Positions 27,888-36,906 of a stretch of 64,000 nucleotides of DNA are shown piece by piece (positions within the stretch are counted from its first letter, which is position 1; each line of letters opens with the position of its first letter). Source of the DNA: an uncultured Lachnospiraceae bacterium. GTDB taxonomy: Bacteria; Bacillota; Clostridia; Lachnospirales; Lachnospiraceae. The notes below the pieces were generated by a model that was not told the DNA's origin, did no database searches, and saw nothing but the letters and a program-made list of their open reading frames with translations. Location of the stretch: NCBI GenBank assembly GCA_910585345.1, contig CAJUDS010000008.1, positions 54,142 to 118,141 on the forward strand, in the 5' to 3' direction. A program made the position numbers and the translations under genes.

Positions 27888-30029
27888 ATGTCACAAAAGA
27901 AGGAAAACACAGGGGTTACATTATCTGACAGTCTTAGCAAGAAAATTATTTCCAAGCTGGTTATTATCGTTGCGGTTTTATTTTTTCTGATTGTTACCAC
28001 TTCAGCTTTTCTATCCATGCGTTCTCTGGAAGAGATTACAGATGGCAAGCTCATATCGGTTGCTTATGAGAATGCTTTTTTAATAGAAAATTCGATAGAA
28101 GGCGCATATGGAAAGACAGTGGGATTTGCAAATTCGCTGAAAAATATTTCCGCGCTGCCACCAGAGGAGCAGCGTGACGCTATTGACAACGCGCTGGCCG
28201 GAGTGCTGCTTGGAGATGAGAATTTTACTACGGTTTTTGCATATTTCGAACAGAATGCCATTGCAGATGCCAACGGAGCGCCTTACAGCGAGCATCACAG
28301 AGAGATCGCTTATGAAGCAATTGCCTATTTGGATGAAAACGGCACGGATGTAACTTTTGAAAAGCATGAAGATGCTTTCGATAATTTTGATAAGGAATAT
28401 TATAAAACCATTAAATCTTCCGGCGAAGTATATGTGATGGAACCATACGTGTATCAGCTTCGCGGGAAAGATATTATGATGATCAGCATAATCGCGCCGG
28501 TATACGATGCGGAAGGAAAGTTTCTCGGGGTAGCGGGGTGTGATGTAGCACTTGCCGATATGCAGACACAGCAGTATGCGGCTACCGGTTATAACTCGAC
28601 GCACATGATAGCGCTTGCCGAGGACGGAACGGTGTTGTTGGATACGAGCGATCCTTCCAGAGTCGGTAAGCATGCGTCGGAAACAGGATATCATACGGTT
28701 TTGGCGGATACGGAAGAACTGAAAGGCATGCAGGAAGGTAAGTACATAAACAGTATTTCGGTAGTGAATAACAAAGTCCAAAATTATGCCACCGGAAAGA
28801 GGGGAGTCGCCGTTACCGTTCCGCTGAAACTGGACAGCGGCAATTACTGGACATTGTATCTGGCCATAGACAGAAGCGAGTATAACGCAGCTCTGATCAA
28901 AGATACGGTGAAGCTGATCGCCGTGGTGATTTTGTTCGGTGTGATACTGTTATACACCATCTACCGTATTATTGAGAAATATTTGTCTCCGGTACAGAAG
29001 ATTCTCGATGGTGCTTCCCAGCTGGAAGAGGGAAATCTGCAGATCAATATCGCTGTGGATACCAATGACGAGCTGGGCCGTGTGGCAAAGGCGTTGAATC
29101 ATATCAGTACTACGGTAAATAATTATGTTCAGGATATTTCGCGGCAGTTATCGCTGATGGCGGAAAACAATATGGATGTCAGCATTATGCAGAAATATAT
29201 TGGTGATTTTATTCCGATCCAGACATCCATTGAGAAAATTGTTGTTTCATTGAACAGCACGCTGCGCCAGATTATCCTTTCTGCAGATGATGTGGCATCG
29301 GATTCCGTAAATGTATCAAGCGGCGCGCAGGCGCTTTCGAGAGGAGCCGGGGAACAGGCGGAAGCGATAGAAAAGCTGGCGGCTGCAATGGAAAGACTGG
29401 CGGCGGATATTACGTCGAATGCGGATGATGCTGAAAAGATGAGCCAGAACGCTACGGGAGTGAGTGAGCGGATTGAGAAGAGCAATGAGGAAATGGATAA
29501 ACTGATCCAGGCAATGTCTGAGATCCGTGAGTCGTCTGCAGGGATTGAGGCGATTATCAAGACAATAGAGGATATAGCGGACCAGACGAATCTGCTGTCT
29601 TTGAATGCATCGATCGAGGCGGCCAGGGCAGGAGAGGCAGGGAAAGGGTTTGCCGTCGTGGCCAATGAAATTCGTGAACTGGCAGCGAAGAGCACTGATT
29701 CGGTCAGCCAGACAACGGCTCTGATAGAACATTCGCTGGCCGCAGTGAAAAACGGCGTTGCGATCGCCGATGAAACGGCACATTCGCTGGCTGCGGTTGT
29801 AGAGGGAGCAAAGGAAATAGCAGGTTCCGTTATCAAGATCAGCGATGCTTCCCAAAATCAGAAAAATATTCTCCAGGAAGTGACAAAGAGTGTAGACCAG
29901 ATAGAAAGCGTGGTGCAGGCTAATATAGAAGCTGCGCATGAGAGCGCGCTGACGAGTGAAAAATTATCCAAACAGTCAAAACGCCTGCATGAGCTTGTCA
30001 ATCAATTTCAGCTGAAAAAAATGCAGTAG
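27888..30029 (+). CDS. Methyl-accepting chemotaxis protein with dCache-type sensor
   Basis: 713 residues. A transmembrane helix at about 25-45 is followed by a large extracellular double-Cache-like domain with the ligand-pocket segment GKDIMMISIIAPVYDAEGKFLGVAGCDVAL. A second transmembrane helix near 350 leads to a HAMP domain and a long cytoplasmic coiled coil with the CheA/CheW-contacting hairpin tip DQTNLLSLNASIEAARAGEA. ATG 27888 is preferred because AAGGAGG precedes it; the longer start lacks a site. It should report an amino acid or other small molecule to the flagellar or other Che pathway; the ligand is not predictable. It is flanked by its own promoter and terminator. Confidence 0.93.
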   Translation: MSQKKENTGVTLSDSLSKKIISKLVIIVAVLFFLIVTTSAFLSMRSLEEITDGKLISVAYENAFLIENSIEGAYGKTVGFANSLKNISALPPEEQRDAIDNALAGVLLGDENFTTVFAYFEQNAIADANGAPYSEHHREIAYEAIAYLDENGTDVTFEKHEDAFDNFDKEYYKTIKSSGEVYVMEPYVYQLRGKDIMMISIIAPVYDAEGKFLGVAGCDVALADMQTQQYAATGYNSTHMIALAEDGTVLLDTSDPSRVGKHASETGYHTVLADTEELKGMQEGKYINSISVVNNKVQNYATGKRGVAVTVPLKLDSGNYWTLYLAIDRSEYNAALIKDTVKLIAVVILFGVILLYTIYRIIEKYLSPVQKILDGASQLEEGNLQINIAVDTNDELGRVAKALNHISTTVNNYVQDISRQLSLMAENNMDVSIMQKYIGDFIPIQTSIEKIVVSLNSTLRQIILSADDVASDSVNVSSGAQALSRGAGEQAEAIEKLAAAMERLAADITSNADDAEKMSQNATGVSERIEKSNEEMDKLIQAMSEIRESSAGIEAIIKTIEDIADQTNLLSLNASIEAARAGEAGKGFAVVANEIRELAAKSTDSVSQTTALIEHSLAAVKNGVAIADETAHSLAAVVEGAKEIAGSVIKISDASQNQKNILQEVTKSVDQIESVVQANIEAAHESALTSEKLSKQSKRLHELVNQFQLKKMQ

Positions 30030-30064
30030 ACAGAATATAGATAGAAGAAAAGATAGAAGATAAG

Positions 30065-30108
30065 ATCCGGACAGGGACGGCGGCACCACCCTATCCGGAT
30101 TTTTTTTC
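30065..30108 (+). terminator. Rho-independent terminator after the chemoreceptor
   Basis: ATCCGGA and AGGG (30065-30076) pair with CCCT and TCCGGAT (30089-30100), then eight or more T residues. Confidence 0.85.
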
Positions 30109-30199
30109 GTAAAAAAGATATGTGTGCGCCGTTTTATTTTGTCCGGCGGTCTGTTATAATAAATAAAATACAAGACGATCGGGCGAAAGGGGTGGGGAG

Positions 30200-31327
30200 A
30201 TGCAGTTTGTGAAAAGCGAGGACCTGAAAGTGGGGATGAGGCTGGCACGGCCGATTTATAACCGCAACGGCGTGCTCCTGTATGAGCGGAATTCCAAACT
30301 GACTGGACAAGGGATTATGAGCATCAAGGCTTTTGGGTTGATTGGCATCTTTATTCTTGAGCCCGCGGAACCTGTTCCGCCGATGACGGAAGACGATATT
30401 GAATTCGAACGGTTCCAGATGATGCAGGTTTTTGGCATTGAAGAAGAGATGAAGCGGATGTGGGGAACCCGCAAAGCGGGGAAGATTGAGACGATCGTCA
30501 GCAATATTACCAAAGGCTATGGCAGCCTGGATCATAAAATCAATTTTATCCAGGGGCTGCGCAGCAGAGAAGACTATCTCTATAAGCATTCTCTCAATGT
30601 GGCTATGCTCTGCGCCATGCTGAGCCACGTACTGCAGGTGGGGGCGCAGCGACAGCATTCTGTGATCAGGGCGGCGGTATTGCATGACGTCGGGCAGCTG
30701 AAGCTGCCAAGAGAACTGATCGGCAAAAACGATCTGAATGAAGAGGAAAAAAAGATTCTGGATGCAAAGCAGTCGGAAGGTTTCCGCATTCTGGACGAGG
30801 TTTACGCGGACGACCCGTCGGTAAAAAGGATTTGCAGCCAGTGCTACCGTTTCATTCGGGATTTTCAGGAGGGGCGTAAACCGGGCGGACAGATCGCGCC
30901 GGAGGCCAGAATCATGATCGTGGCGCAGACCTTTGACCAGATGACTGCCATGCAGTTTGGGCAGAGTCCTGCTTCCGAAGTAGCTGCACTGCGGCATCTT
31001 CTGGATCATCCCCAGGTTTATGATGAAGATGTGGTCGCTGCGTTGATTGCATCTATCCATATCCTGGCTCCCGGTACGAGTGTGGAACTAAGTAACAAAG
31101 AAAAGGCGCTGGTGATCAGTGCGAATCCGGCGGACATTCTGCGTCCTGTGCTGCTGAACTTTCGGGATAATACGATCGTGGATCTCAGCCTTCCGGGAAA
31201 TCGAAAGATTGAGATTACGGATATTATGAAAACGATGGATAACCGCCACGTAATGGATACGGAAATGCTAAAGCGGCAGGGATTCCATGTGGAGGAGCCG
31301 AAGTATGTGGATGCGCCGTCCGGATAA
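30200..31327 (+). CDS. HD-domain protein, degenerate HD-GYP type
   Basis: 375 residues. An N-terminal segment of the type found in HD-GYP phosphodiesterases (VKSEDLKVGMRLARPIYNRNGVLL) is followed by an HD domain with KHSLNVAML (H130) and the HD pair in VLHDVGQLKLP (H162, D163). The region where HD-GYP enzymes carry HHExxDGxGYP instead reads QCYRFIRDFQEGRKPGG, so the GYP and its paired histidines are lost. It may therefore not cleave c-di-GMP and could act as a binding or regulatory protein. An extended -10 box (TGTTATAAT, 30152-30160) and GAAAGGGGTGGGGAG precede it. A strong terminator follows. Confidence 0.85.
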   Translation: MQFVKSEDLKVGMRLARPIYNRNGVLLYERNSKLTGQGIMSIKAFGLIGIFILEPAEPVPPMTEDDIEFERFQMMQVFGIEEEMKRMWGTRKAGKIETIVSNITKGYGSLDHKINFIQGLRSREDYLYKHSLNVAMLCAMLSHVLQVGAQRQHSVIRAAVLHDVGQLKLPRELIGKNDLNEEEKKILDAKQSEGFRILDEVYADDPSVKRICSQCYRFIRDFQEGRKPGGQIAPEARIMIVAQTFDQMTAMQFGQSPASEVAALRHLLDHPQVYDEDVVAALIASIHILAPGTSVELSNKEKALVISANPADILRPVLLNFRDNTIVDLSLPGNRKIEITDIMKTMDNRHVMDTEMLKRQGFHVEEPKYVDAPSG

Positions 31328-31391
31328 AACAGATATCCGGTAAATGAGGAGGAGAAAGCCGCCCGTTAGGAAAAGCGCCTGACCGTGCTTA

Positions 31392-32069
31392 TCAGCTGCC
31401 GTGGAATCCCACGGCAGTTTTTTTCACTTGCGCCATGGCATTTCTAACGGGAGGGAGCGTAAGCAGGACAAGGGTAACGGCAGCTTCGGAAAAAATATAA
31501 ATACCGTTATACACAAGCGAATAGGGAAGCGCATGCCAGCCTTCCCAGGCATAAGTGCCGAAAAAGATCCAGCCGGAGACGACGGCAAACAGATATCTGC
31601 CCAGAACGCCGGCGATATAGCCTTTGATAAGGCCGTATTTTGCATTTGTAAACAGTCCGGAAATGCCTAATGCGCCGAAAGCGAGCAGATAGTCCACGAT
31701 GAGCTGGGCGGGAAAGAGAATGTACGGATCGATCAGCATCTGCAGCACGCCGTAGGCGATACCGCTCATGAGGCCCGCGCCCAGACCAAACCAGTAGCCG
31801 GGAAGAGAGACAACCAGCATGGACAGGAGGGTGATGGAGCCGCCGGTAGGAAAATGCAGCAGTTTCAGATTGGAAAGAACCGTGCCAAGCGCGACAGAAG
31901 CGGCGCAGAAGGCAAGCTGGCGCGGTGAAAGTTTTCTGCGTTTTCTGCCTGCAAAAAGCATGGCAGCTGACAGGAGGGCAATGATTGCTGCTGCCAGCAG
32001 GACATTGCCAAGGGTTGTAGGCACATAAGTGGTCTCGCCCCATTCGTTTGTAATCACATCATACAGCAT
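31392..32069 (-). CDS. thiT: Thiamine transporter ThiT (ECF S component)
   Basis: A 225-residue, six-helix membrane protein of the energy-coupling-factor family. The thiamine-site region is recognisable as FPAQLIVDYLLAFGALGISGLF, then FFGTYAWEGWHALPYSLVYNGIY, aligning with the Tyr, Trp and Asn ligands of ThiT. It needs a shared EcfA/A'/T module encoded elsewhere. ATG 32069 is preceded by AAAGGAGGATTTTTTT. A TPP riboswitch in the leader (32139-32232) independently confirms the substrate. Its coding end overlaps the plus-strand terminator of the convergent HD gene. Confidence 0.95.
   Translation of the reverse strand: MLYDVITNEWGETTYVPTTLGNVLLAAAIIALLSAAMLFAGRKRRKLSPRQLAFCAASVALGTVLSNLKLLHFPTGGSITLLSMLVVSLPGYWFGLGAGLMSGIAYGVLQMLIDPYILFPAQLIVDYLLAFGALGISGLFTNAKYGLIKGYIAGVLGRYLFAVVSGWIFFGTYAWEGWHALPYSLVYNGIYIFSEAAVTLVLLTLPPVRNAMAQVKKTAVGFHGS
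31396..31424 (+). terminator. Rho-independent terminator shared with the thiT 3' end
   Basis: CTGCCGTGG (31396-31404), a four-base loop and CCACGGCAG (31409-31417), followed by seven T. It serves the HD-domain gene on the plus strand and lies within the last codons of the convergent thiT gene. Confidence 0.85.
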
Positions 32070-32138
32070 AAAAAAATCCTCCTTTGCATTACGACAAAAA
32101 GAGGGGCTTACTGACAGTAGAGCATCTATAAGATATGC

Positions 32139-32232
32139 TCCGCTTCCTTACGCCGGTATTGTCCGGTTCAAGTAATGAGGGTCTGAAACGGCGTTGCCCG
32201 TTTCATCTCAGCAAAAAGCGCCCCTAGCGTGT
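32139..32232 (-). ncRNA. TPP riboswitch (THI element)
   Basis: Read on the minus strand, the leader shows the conserved blocks CTAGGGGCGC, GCTGAGATG, GACCCTC, then ACTTGAACCGGACAATACCGG and CGTAAGGAAGCG. These are the pyrimidine- and pyrophosphate-sensing arms of the THI element. Binding of thiamine diphosphate should lower thiT expression. The downstream switch is not fully resolved: a hairpin GAGCAT...ATGCTC and a GCCCCTC-TTTTT tract lie between it and the start codon, suggesting transcriptional termination. Confidence 0.95.
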
Positions 32233-32260
32233 AAATGTTTTTTGTGTATTTGTATGTATC

Positions 32261-32326
32261 GAAAACGACTTCGGTCGTTTCCTATAATTTCAAAATCACT
32301 ATACACAGAGATGGAAAAAATGTCAA
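32261..32326 (-). promoter_or_regulatory. thiT promoter and upstream UUCG hairpin
   Basis: On the minus strand TTGACA (32321-32326) and TATAGT (32298-32303) are spaced exactly 17 bp, about 65 bp before the riboswitch. The start of the transcript would contain a hairpin (32261-32282), AACGAC/GTCGTT with a CGAA tetraloop on the transcribed strand (TTCG on the plus strand), ahead of the riboswitch. It may protect the 5' end. Confidence 0.75.
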
Positions 32327-32469
32327 GGATGAATTTCTTTCGAGTTTCCCCATTTTTACACAGCATTGTTCTGTTTGTGCAAAATCCCCGCAGCAGCAGT
32401 CTTGCACAAAAATGAGGAAACGCAAACGAATTTATTTGTGTTATAATAAACCTTTAAGGAGATGATTGT

Positions 32470-32649
32470 ATGGACAGGATACCGAAAGATCCGGTTATGC
32501 TGCTGAGTTTCGTAAATTTAAAACTGCGGGATTATTATGATTCCCTGGAAAAGTTGTGCGAAGACCTGGATGTGTCTGAGGCTGAGATCTTGGAAAGGCT
32601 TCGCAGTATAGAGTATCATTATGACAGGGAGAGAAATCAGTTTGTGTAG
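32470..32649 (+). CDS. DUF4250 small protein
   Basis: A 59-residue protein with the DUF4250 pattern: IPKDPVMLLSFVNLKLRDYY near the start, then LCEDLDVSEAEILERL, and the ending YDRERNQFV. Function is unknown; the family is common in Clostridia and its helix-turn-helix-like middle suggests nucleic-acid or protein binding. A TAAGGAGATG site precedes ATG 32470, and a TATAAT (32442-32447) lies 22 bp upstream. Its 3' end overlaps the possible start of the ASKHA-domain gene, so the two are probably co-transcribed. Confidence 0.85.
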   Translation: MDRIPKDPVMLLSFVNLKLRDYYDSLEKLCEDLDVSEAEILERLRSIEYHYDRERNQFV

Positions 32650-34141
32650 AAGGATACATTTTCAAAAAGGGGCGGGAAGCCTGTTTGAGCAGATCCTTGC
32701 AGCATGGCCGGAGCTGGCTGGCCGGAGCGGATTGTGCGGCGGCACAGGGAGATGCGGGAGATGCAGAGTGCGTTTTTTGTCACAGGCTCCCTTGCCTTCT
32801 TCTGCTGACAGGAGGTTTCTGACACCCGTGGAACTCAGAGAGGGGTATCGCCTTGCGTGTACGGCCAGACCCTGTGCCGACGGCGAAGTAGAGATTTGCT
32901 TTGCCAAAGGCCGGGAGGCAAAGATCGTGACAGCTTCTGTGACAAAGGAGGAAACGGCTGCCGCTGTGGCGCATATTGAAGCAGGAGCATGGGAAAAGGA
33001 TGCTGTGAGGGATGGCGCGCGCAGATTATTTTGTGCCGTAGATCTGGGAACAACAACGGTTGTTATGCAATTAATTGATTTGGTAACGGGTGATTGCGTG
33101 CATACGTATGCTTTTCAAAATCCACAGCGGGCTTATGGGGCCGATGTACTGTCAAGGATTTTGGCAGCGGAAAACGGAAAGGCAGGGGCGCTGCAGGAAG
33201 CGCTGACGGCTGAACTGAAAAAAGGGCTGCTGCAGATGGAAGAGAAAGGCCGGCCGGAGCGGATTATCATTTCCGGCAATACGGCCATGGGACATATCCT
33301 GCTTGGCTATCCGGCGGGCAGCCTAGGGAGAGCGCCGTTTACACCATATCACATCGGCAGTTCCCGCTTCGATCTCTGCGGATACCCGGCGCTTTTTATG
33401 CCGGGTATTTCGGCTTTTGTCGGAGCTGATATCGTATCCGGCATGTATGCCTGCGGCATGGCAAATAATAAAGAACATTCGTTATTTATTGATTTGGGGA
33501 CAAATGGAGAGATGGCCGTTGGCAACAGCGACAGAATACTGTGCACTGCGGCGGCGGCAGGCTCTGCTTTCGAGGGAAGTGTCTGTCCGCACATACTGGG
33601 AACGGACTTGACGGCTATTGCCTTTGATCTGTTAGCAGACGGCATCATGGACGAGAGCGGGCTGCTGCAGGAGCCTTGGTTTACGGAGGGATACCGGACG
33701 GGCGGGGTAGTGATCCGCCAGCAGGATATTCGTAATCTGCAGATGGCCAAAGCGGCAATCTGCACGGGCGTCGAAATCCTGTTGGAGAGAATGGGTTTAT
33801 GGGACAGGATTGCGCACGTATATCTGGCTGGCGGATTTGGCTACTATCTGGATGTGGATAAAGCAGTGGGCATTGGTTTGATACCGGCGGTTTTACAAGA
33901 GAAATGCCAGGCGGTGGGCAACACTTCTCTGGCGGGGGCGGTGCGGTATGGCAGACTGACGGGAAAGGCTGTTTTCCAAAACGGGGAGAGGGGAACAGTC
34001 GTCTGGGATGACGGTATGGAAGAAAAAAAGCTGCAGCATATTATAGAAATCAGCCACTGTCTGAATCTGGCGGAGCAGCCGGAATTTGCGGCGCGTTACG
34101 TGGATGCGATGACGTTTCAGAGAATACGGCGCCGGGAGTGA
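32621..34141 (+). CDS. ASKHA-domain corrinoid-protein reductive activator (DUF4445, RACo-like)
   Basis: 506 residues. A 2Fe-2S ferredoxin-type N-terminus has cysteines in LCGGTGRCGRCRV. A linker and an ASKHA actin-fold ATPase domain of the DUF4445/RACo family follow, with phosphate-binding motifs AVDLGTTTVVMQL and FIDLGTNGEMA, and HVYLAGGFG near the C-terminus. RACo-type proteins use ATP to drive electrons uphill and return inactive Co(II) corrinoid proteins to Co(I). Its target here is unknown; no corrinoid methyltransferase adjoins it. The start is uncertain: ATG 32621 overlaps DUF4250 by 29 bp and lacks a clear site, while TTG 32642 follows AGGGAGAG. Confidence 0.85.
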   Translation: MTGREISLCRRIHFQKGAGSLFEQILAAWPELAGRSGLCGGTGRCGRCRVRFLSQAPLPSSADRRFLTPVELREGYRLACTARPCADGEVEICFAKGREAKIVTASVTKEETAAAVAHIEAGAWEKDAVRDGARRLFCAVDLGTTTVVMQLIDLVTGDCVHTYAFQNPQRAYGADVLSRILAAENGKAGALQEALTAELKKGLLQMEEKGRPERIIISGNTAMGHILLGYPAGSLGRAPFTPYHIGSSRFDLCGYPALFMPGISAFVGADIVSGMYACGMANNKEHSLFIDLGTNGEMAVGNSDRILCTAAAAGSAFEGSVCPHILGTDLTAIAFDLLADGIMDESGLLQEPWFTEGYRTGGVVIRQQDIRNLQMAKAAICTGVEILLERMGLWDRIAHVYLAGGFGYYLDVDKAVGIGLIPAVLQEKCQAVGNTSLAGAVRYGRLTGKAVFQNGERGTVVWDDGMEEKKLQHIIEISHCLNLAEQPEFAARYVDAMTFQRIRRRE

Positions 34142-34156
34142 CGGTGCGGATGGGGG

Positions 34157-34699
34157 ATGAAAATGGCGGAATATATCCATGTGGCGCATACATTTGCGCC
34201 GGTTTTTGACGAAAAGGCGGAGATTTTGATTTTGGGTTCTTTCCCGTCCGTGAAATCAAGAGAGAACCAATTTTACTATGGACATCCGCAGAACCGTTTT
34301 TGGAAAGTGCTGGCATCTGTTTTTGGTAATGACGTGCCTGTTACAATAGAAGAAAAAAAGGCATTTCTGCTGGAAAATCATACTGCCGTCTGGGATGTGG
34401 TCGCCTCCTGTGATATTATCGGTTCTTCAGACAGTACGATTAAAAATGTGGAGGGCAATGACATGGATGTGATTTTGACAAAGGCGCCTGTCCGGCGTAT
34501 TTTTGCCAATGGGGATAAGGCGTACCAGTTGTTTTTGAAATATTGTAAAAGAGAAGGACAGCCTGCGGTATGCAGGCTGCCGTCCACCAGTCCTGCCAAT
34601 GCCGCATGGAGTCTGGAACGGCTGACAGAGACATGGGGAAGAGAAATCCGTTCGGCATTGGTTTGCGGACCCGCGTCCGTCCAAAGGCGGGGAAACTAG
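34157..34699 (+). CDS. Mismatch-type DNA glycosylase (DNA-deoxyinosine glycosylase family)
   Basis: 180 residues of the uracil-DNA-glycosylase superfamily. The family motif is ILGSFPSVKSRENQFYYGHPQNRFWKVL. The second motif (LPSTSPANAAWSLERL) contains the usual SPA[NR]A core. It excises damaged bases such as hypoxanthine from deaminated adenine as the first step of base excision repair. The last 16 residues do not resemble the family and may reflect natural variation or a late frameshift. It follows the ASKHA gene by 15 bp. Confidence 0.85.
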   Translation: MKMAEYIHVAHTFAPVFDEKAEILILGSFPSVKSRENQFYYGHPQNRFWKVLASVFGNDVPVTIEEKKAFLLENHTAVWDVVASCDIIGSSDSTIKNVEGNDMDVILTKAPVRRIFANGDKAYQLFLKYCKREGQPAVCRLPSTSPANAAWSLERLTETWGREIRSALVCGPASVQRRGN

Positions 34700-34781
34700 G
34701 ATTGGATGCGGAAAAGCTGGCATTATATGTGGAATAGATGTTATGATATAGAAAATAAAGCGTTTGAAGGAGGTTATGGAA

Positions 34782-36179
34782 ATGAAAGAAGCTGAACAGA
34801 TCAAAAGCCCGCAGCAGCCGACAGCGTCACGCAGCAGTTTTTCCGGAAAGGTGGGGTATGTTCTGACAGTTGCAGGCGCGTCTGTGGGGCTTGGAAATAT
34901 CTGGCGTTTTCCGTATCTGGCGGCCAGGTACGGAGGCGGGATTTTTCTTTTTGTTTATTTGATTCTAATGGTAACGTTTGGCTATGCGCTGATCGTATCG
35001 GAAACCGCGCTGGGGCGTATGACAAGGCAGAGCCCGGCGGGCGCGTTCAGAAGATTTGGAAAAAGTGTTCCGTTCCGTTTTGGGGGATGGATGAATGCGG
35101 TAATTCCGATGCTGATCGTACCGTATTATAGTGTCATTGGAGGATGGGTTACAAAATATTTGTTTGAATATCTGCGCGGAAACACTGTGGAACTGGCGTT
35201 AGACGATTATTTTCCCAGCTTTATTGCGGATGGGGTGTCTTCGGAAATCTGGTTTCTGCTGTTTGGCCTGGCAGTGGCGGCAGTGCTGCTCGGCGGTGTG
35301 AAGCAGGGGATAGAACGCGTTTCCAAGGTGATGATGCCATTGCTTGTGATTTTGGCTGTTTTTGTGGCGGGTTATTCGATAACCAGACCGGGTGCATGGG
35401 AAGGTGTGAAGTATTTCCTGATTCCGAATGTGGACAATTTTTCGTGGATGACAGTGGTTGCCGCTATGGGGCAGATGTTTTATTCTCTGTCAATTGCAAT
35501 GGGTATTTTGTATACATACGGTTCTTATATGAAAAAAGATGTCGATATCGAAAAATCAACCACGCAGGTGGAGGTATTTGATACGGCGATCGCCATGTTG
35601 GCAGGATTGATGATTATTCCGGCTGTCTTTGCATTTTCGGGCGGTGATGCGGCTACGTTAAAAGCGGGGCCGTCACTGATGTTTATTACGATTCCGAAGG
35701 TATTTGCCAGTATGGGATTTGGAACCGGGGCGGGGATTATGTTTTTCCTGCTTGTGTTGCTTGCAGCCCTGACAAGTGCGATTTCTCTGGCGGAATCAGG
35801 CGTTTCCACGTTTGAAGACCAGCTTGGTCTCAGCCGCCGGAAAGCGACGCTGCTGATCAGTGTGATTATCGTTTTGTTTGGTTCGGCTTCAGCTCTCGGT
35901 TTCGGCGTATTGGATTTTATTTCCATACTTGGCATGTCGATTCTTGATTTTTTTGACTTTCTGACCAATTCTCTGATGATGCCGCTTGCGGCTTTGGCTA
36001 CCTGTCTTCTGATTACCCGAGTGGTCGGGCTTGCGAAAATTGTGGAGGAGGTAGAACAGTCTTCCGCTTTTCGGCGCAGAAAGCTTTATTGCGTGTTTAT
36101 GCGCTATCTGGCTCCGGTCTGTATTGTCGTGATATTATTGAGTTCGATCGCCAACGTGTGCGGATGGATATCCATGTAG
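34782..36179 (+). CDS. Sodium-dependent transporter (NSS/SNF family)
   Basis: 465 residues, about eleven to twelve membrane helices. The TM1 signature GASVGLGNIWRFPYLAARYGGG carries the unwound sodium- and substrate-binding segment of LeuT-fold neurotransmitter:sodium symporters. SLAESGVSTFED lies in the TM8 sodium-site region. It imports an amino acid or related amine with sodium. ATG 34782 is 8 bp from AAGGAGG (34767-34773); earlier in-frame starts are too close to or overlap this site. The adjacent azlCD genes suggest an amino-acid transport cluster. Confidence 0.92.
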   Translation: MKEAEQIKSPQQPTASRSSFSGKVGYVLTVAGASVGLGNIWRFPYLAARYGGGIFLFVYLILMVTFGYALIVSETALGRMTRQSPAGAFRRFGKSVPFRFGGWMNAVIPMLIVPYYSVIGGWVTKYLFEYLRGNTVELALDDYFPSFIADGVSSEIWFLLFGLAVAAVLLGGVKQGIERVSKVMMPLLVILAVFVAGYSITRPGAWEGVKYFLIPNVDNFSWMTVVAAMGQMFYSLSIAMGILYTYGSYMKKDVDIEKSTTQVEVFDTAIAMLAGLMIIPAVFAFSGGDAATLKAGPSLMFITIPKVFASMGFGTGAGIMFFLLVLLAALTSAISLAESGVSTFEDQLGLSRRKATLLISVIIVLFGSASALGFGVLDFISILGMSILDFFDFLTNSLMMPLAALATCLLITRVVGLAKIVEEVEQSSAFRRRKLYCVFMRYLAPVCIVVILLSSIANVCGWISM

Positions 36180-36189
36180 GAGGATGTTT

Positions 36190-36906
36190 ATGAGAGAAAA
36201 AGGGAAACTAAGACGCGCGTTACAGGCGGCGTTTCCCCATACGATTCCGATCTTTGCGGGATTCTGTTTTTTGGGCCTGACATACGGGATTTATATGCGT
36301 GTGTCTGGTTTTGAATTTTGGTATCCTATGCTTATGAGCCTGCTGATTTTTGCAGGCTCTGTAGAATTTATAACCGTGAATATGCTGCTGGGGGCTTTTC
36401 ATCCGCTGCAGGCTCTGGCGATAACGCTTATGGTAAATGCCAGACATCTGTTTTATGGTCTTTCCATGCTGGACCGGTACCGTGGAAATGGGCCGAAAGA
36501 TATTTATCTTATTTACGGAATGTGTGACGAGAGTTTTTCGATCAACTATGCGGCTGAGATTCCGGAAGATGTTGACAAAGGGTGGTTTCTGTTTTTTGTT
36601 ACGCTGCTGAACCACTTTTACTGGGTTTTGGGCGCGACACTTGGCGGGCTGTCTGGCTCTCTGCTTCATTTTAATTTGGAAGGGCTGGAATTTGTGATGA
36701 CGGCTATGTTTGTTGTGATCTTTCTGGAACAATGGCGGAAGGAGAAGGAACATACGAGCGCACTGGCGGGGCTTGGCGTTTCTCTGCTGTGTCTGGCCGT
36801 CTTTGGAGCGGATCACTTTATCCTTCCTGCGATGGCAGTTATGCTGGGCGTATTGACGCTGCTTAGGAAAAGGCTGGAAAAAGGAGGCGGTGTAAAATGC
36901 AGATGA
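36190..36906 (+). CDS. azlC: AzlC-family amino-acid exporter, large subunit
   Basis: 238 residues, with several membrane helices and the AzlC hallmark region AFPHTIPIFAGFCFLGLTYGIYM, LIFAGSVEFITVNML, and MVNARHLFYGLSML. With AzlD it exports branched-chain amino acids. ATG 36190 is used because AGGAGG (36178-36183) lies 6 bp upstream, whereas the ATG at 36184 abuts it. It starts 10 bp after the NSS gene and overlaps azlD by 10 bp. Confidence 0.9.
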   Translation: MREKGKLRRALQAAFPHTIPIFAGFCFLGLTYGIYMRVSGFEFWYPMLMSLLIFAGSVEFITVNMLLGAFHPLQALAITLMVNARHLFYGLSMLDRYRGNGPKDIYLIYGMCDESFSINYAAEIPEDVDKGWFLFFVTLLNHFYWVLGATLGGLSGSLLHFNLEGLEFVMTAMFVVIFLEQWRKEKEHTSALAGLGVSLLCLAVFGADHFILPAMAVMLGVLTLLRKRLEKGGGVKCR

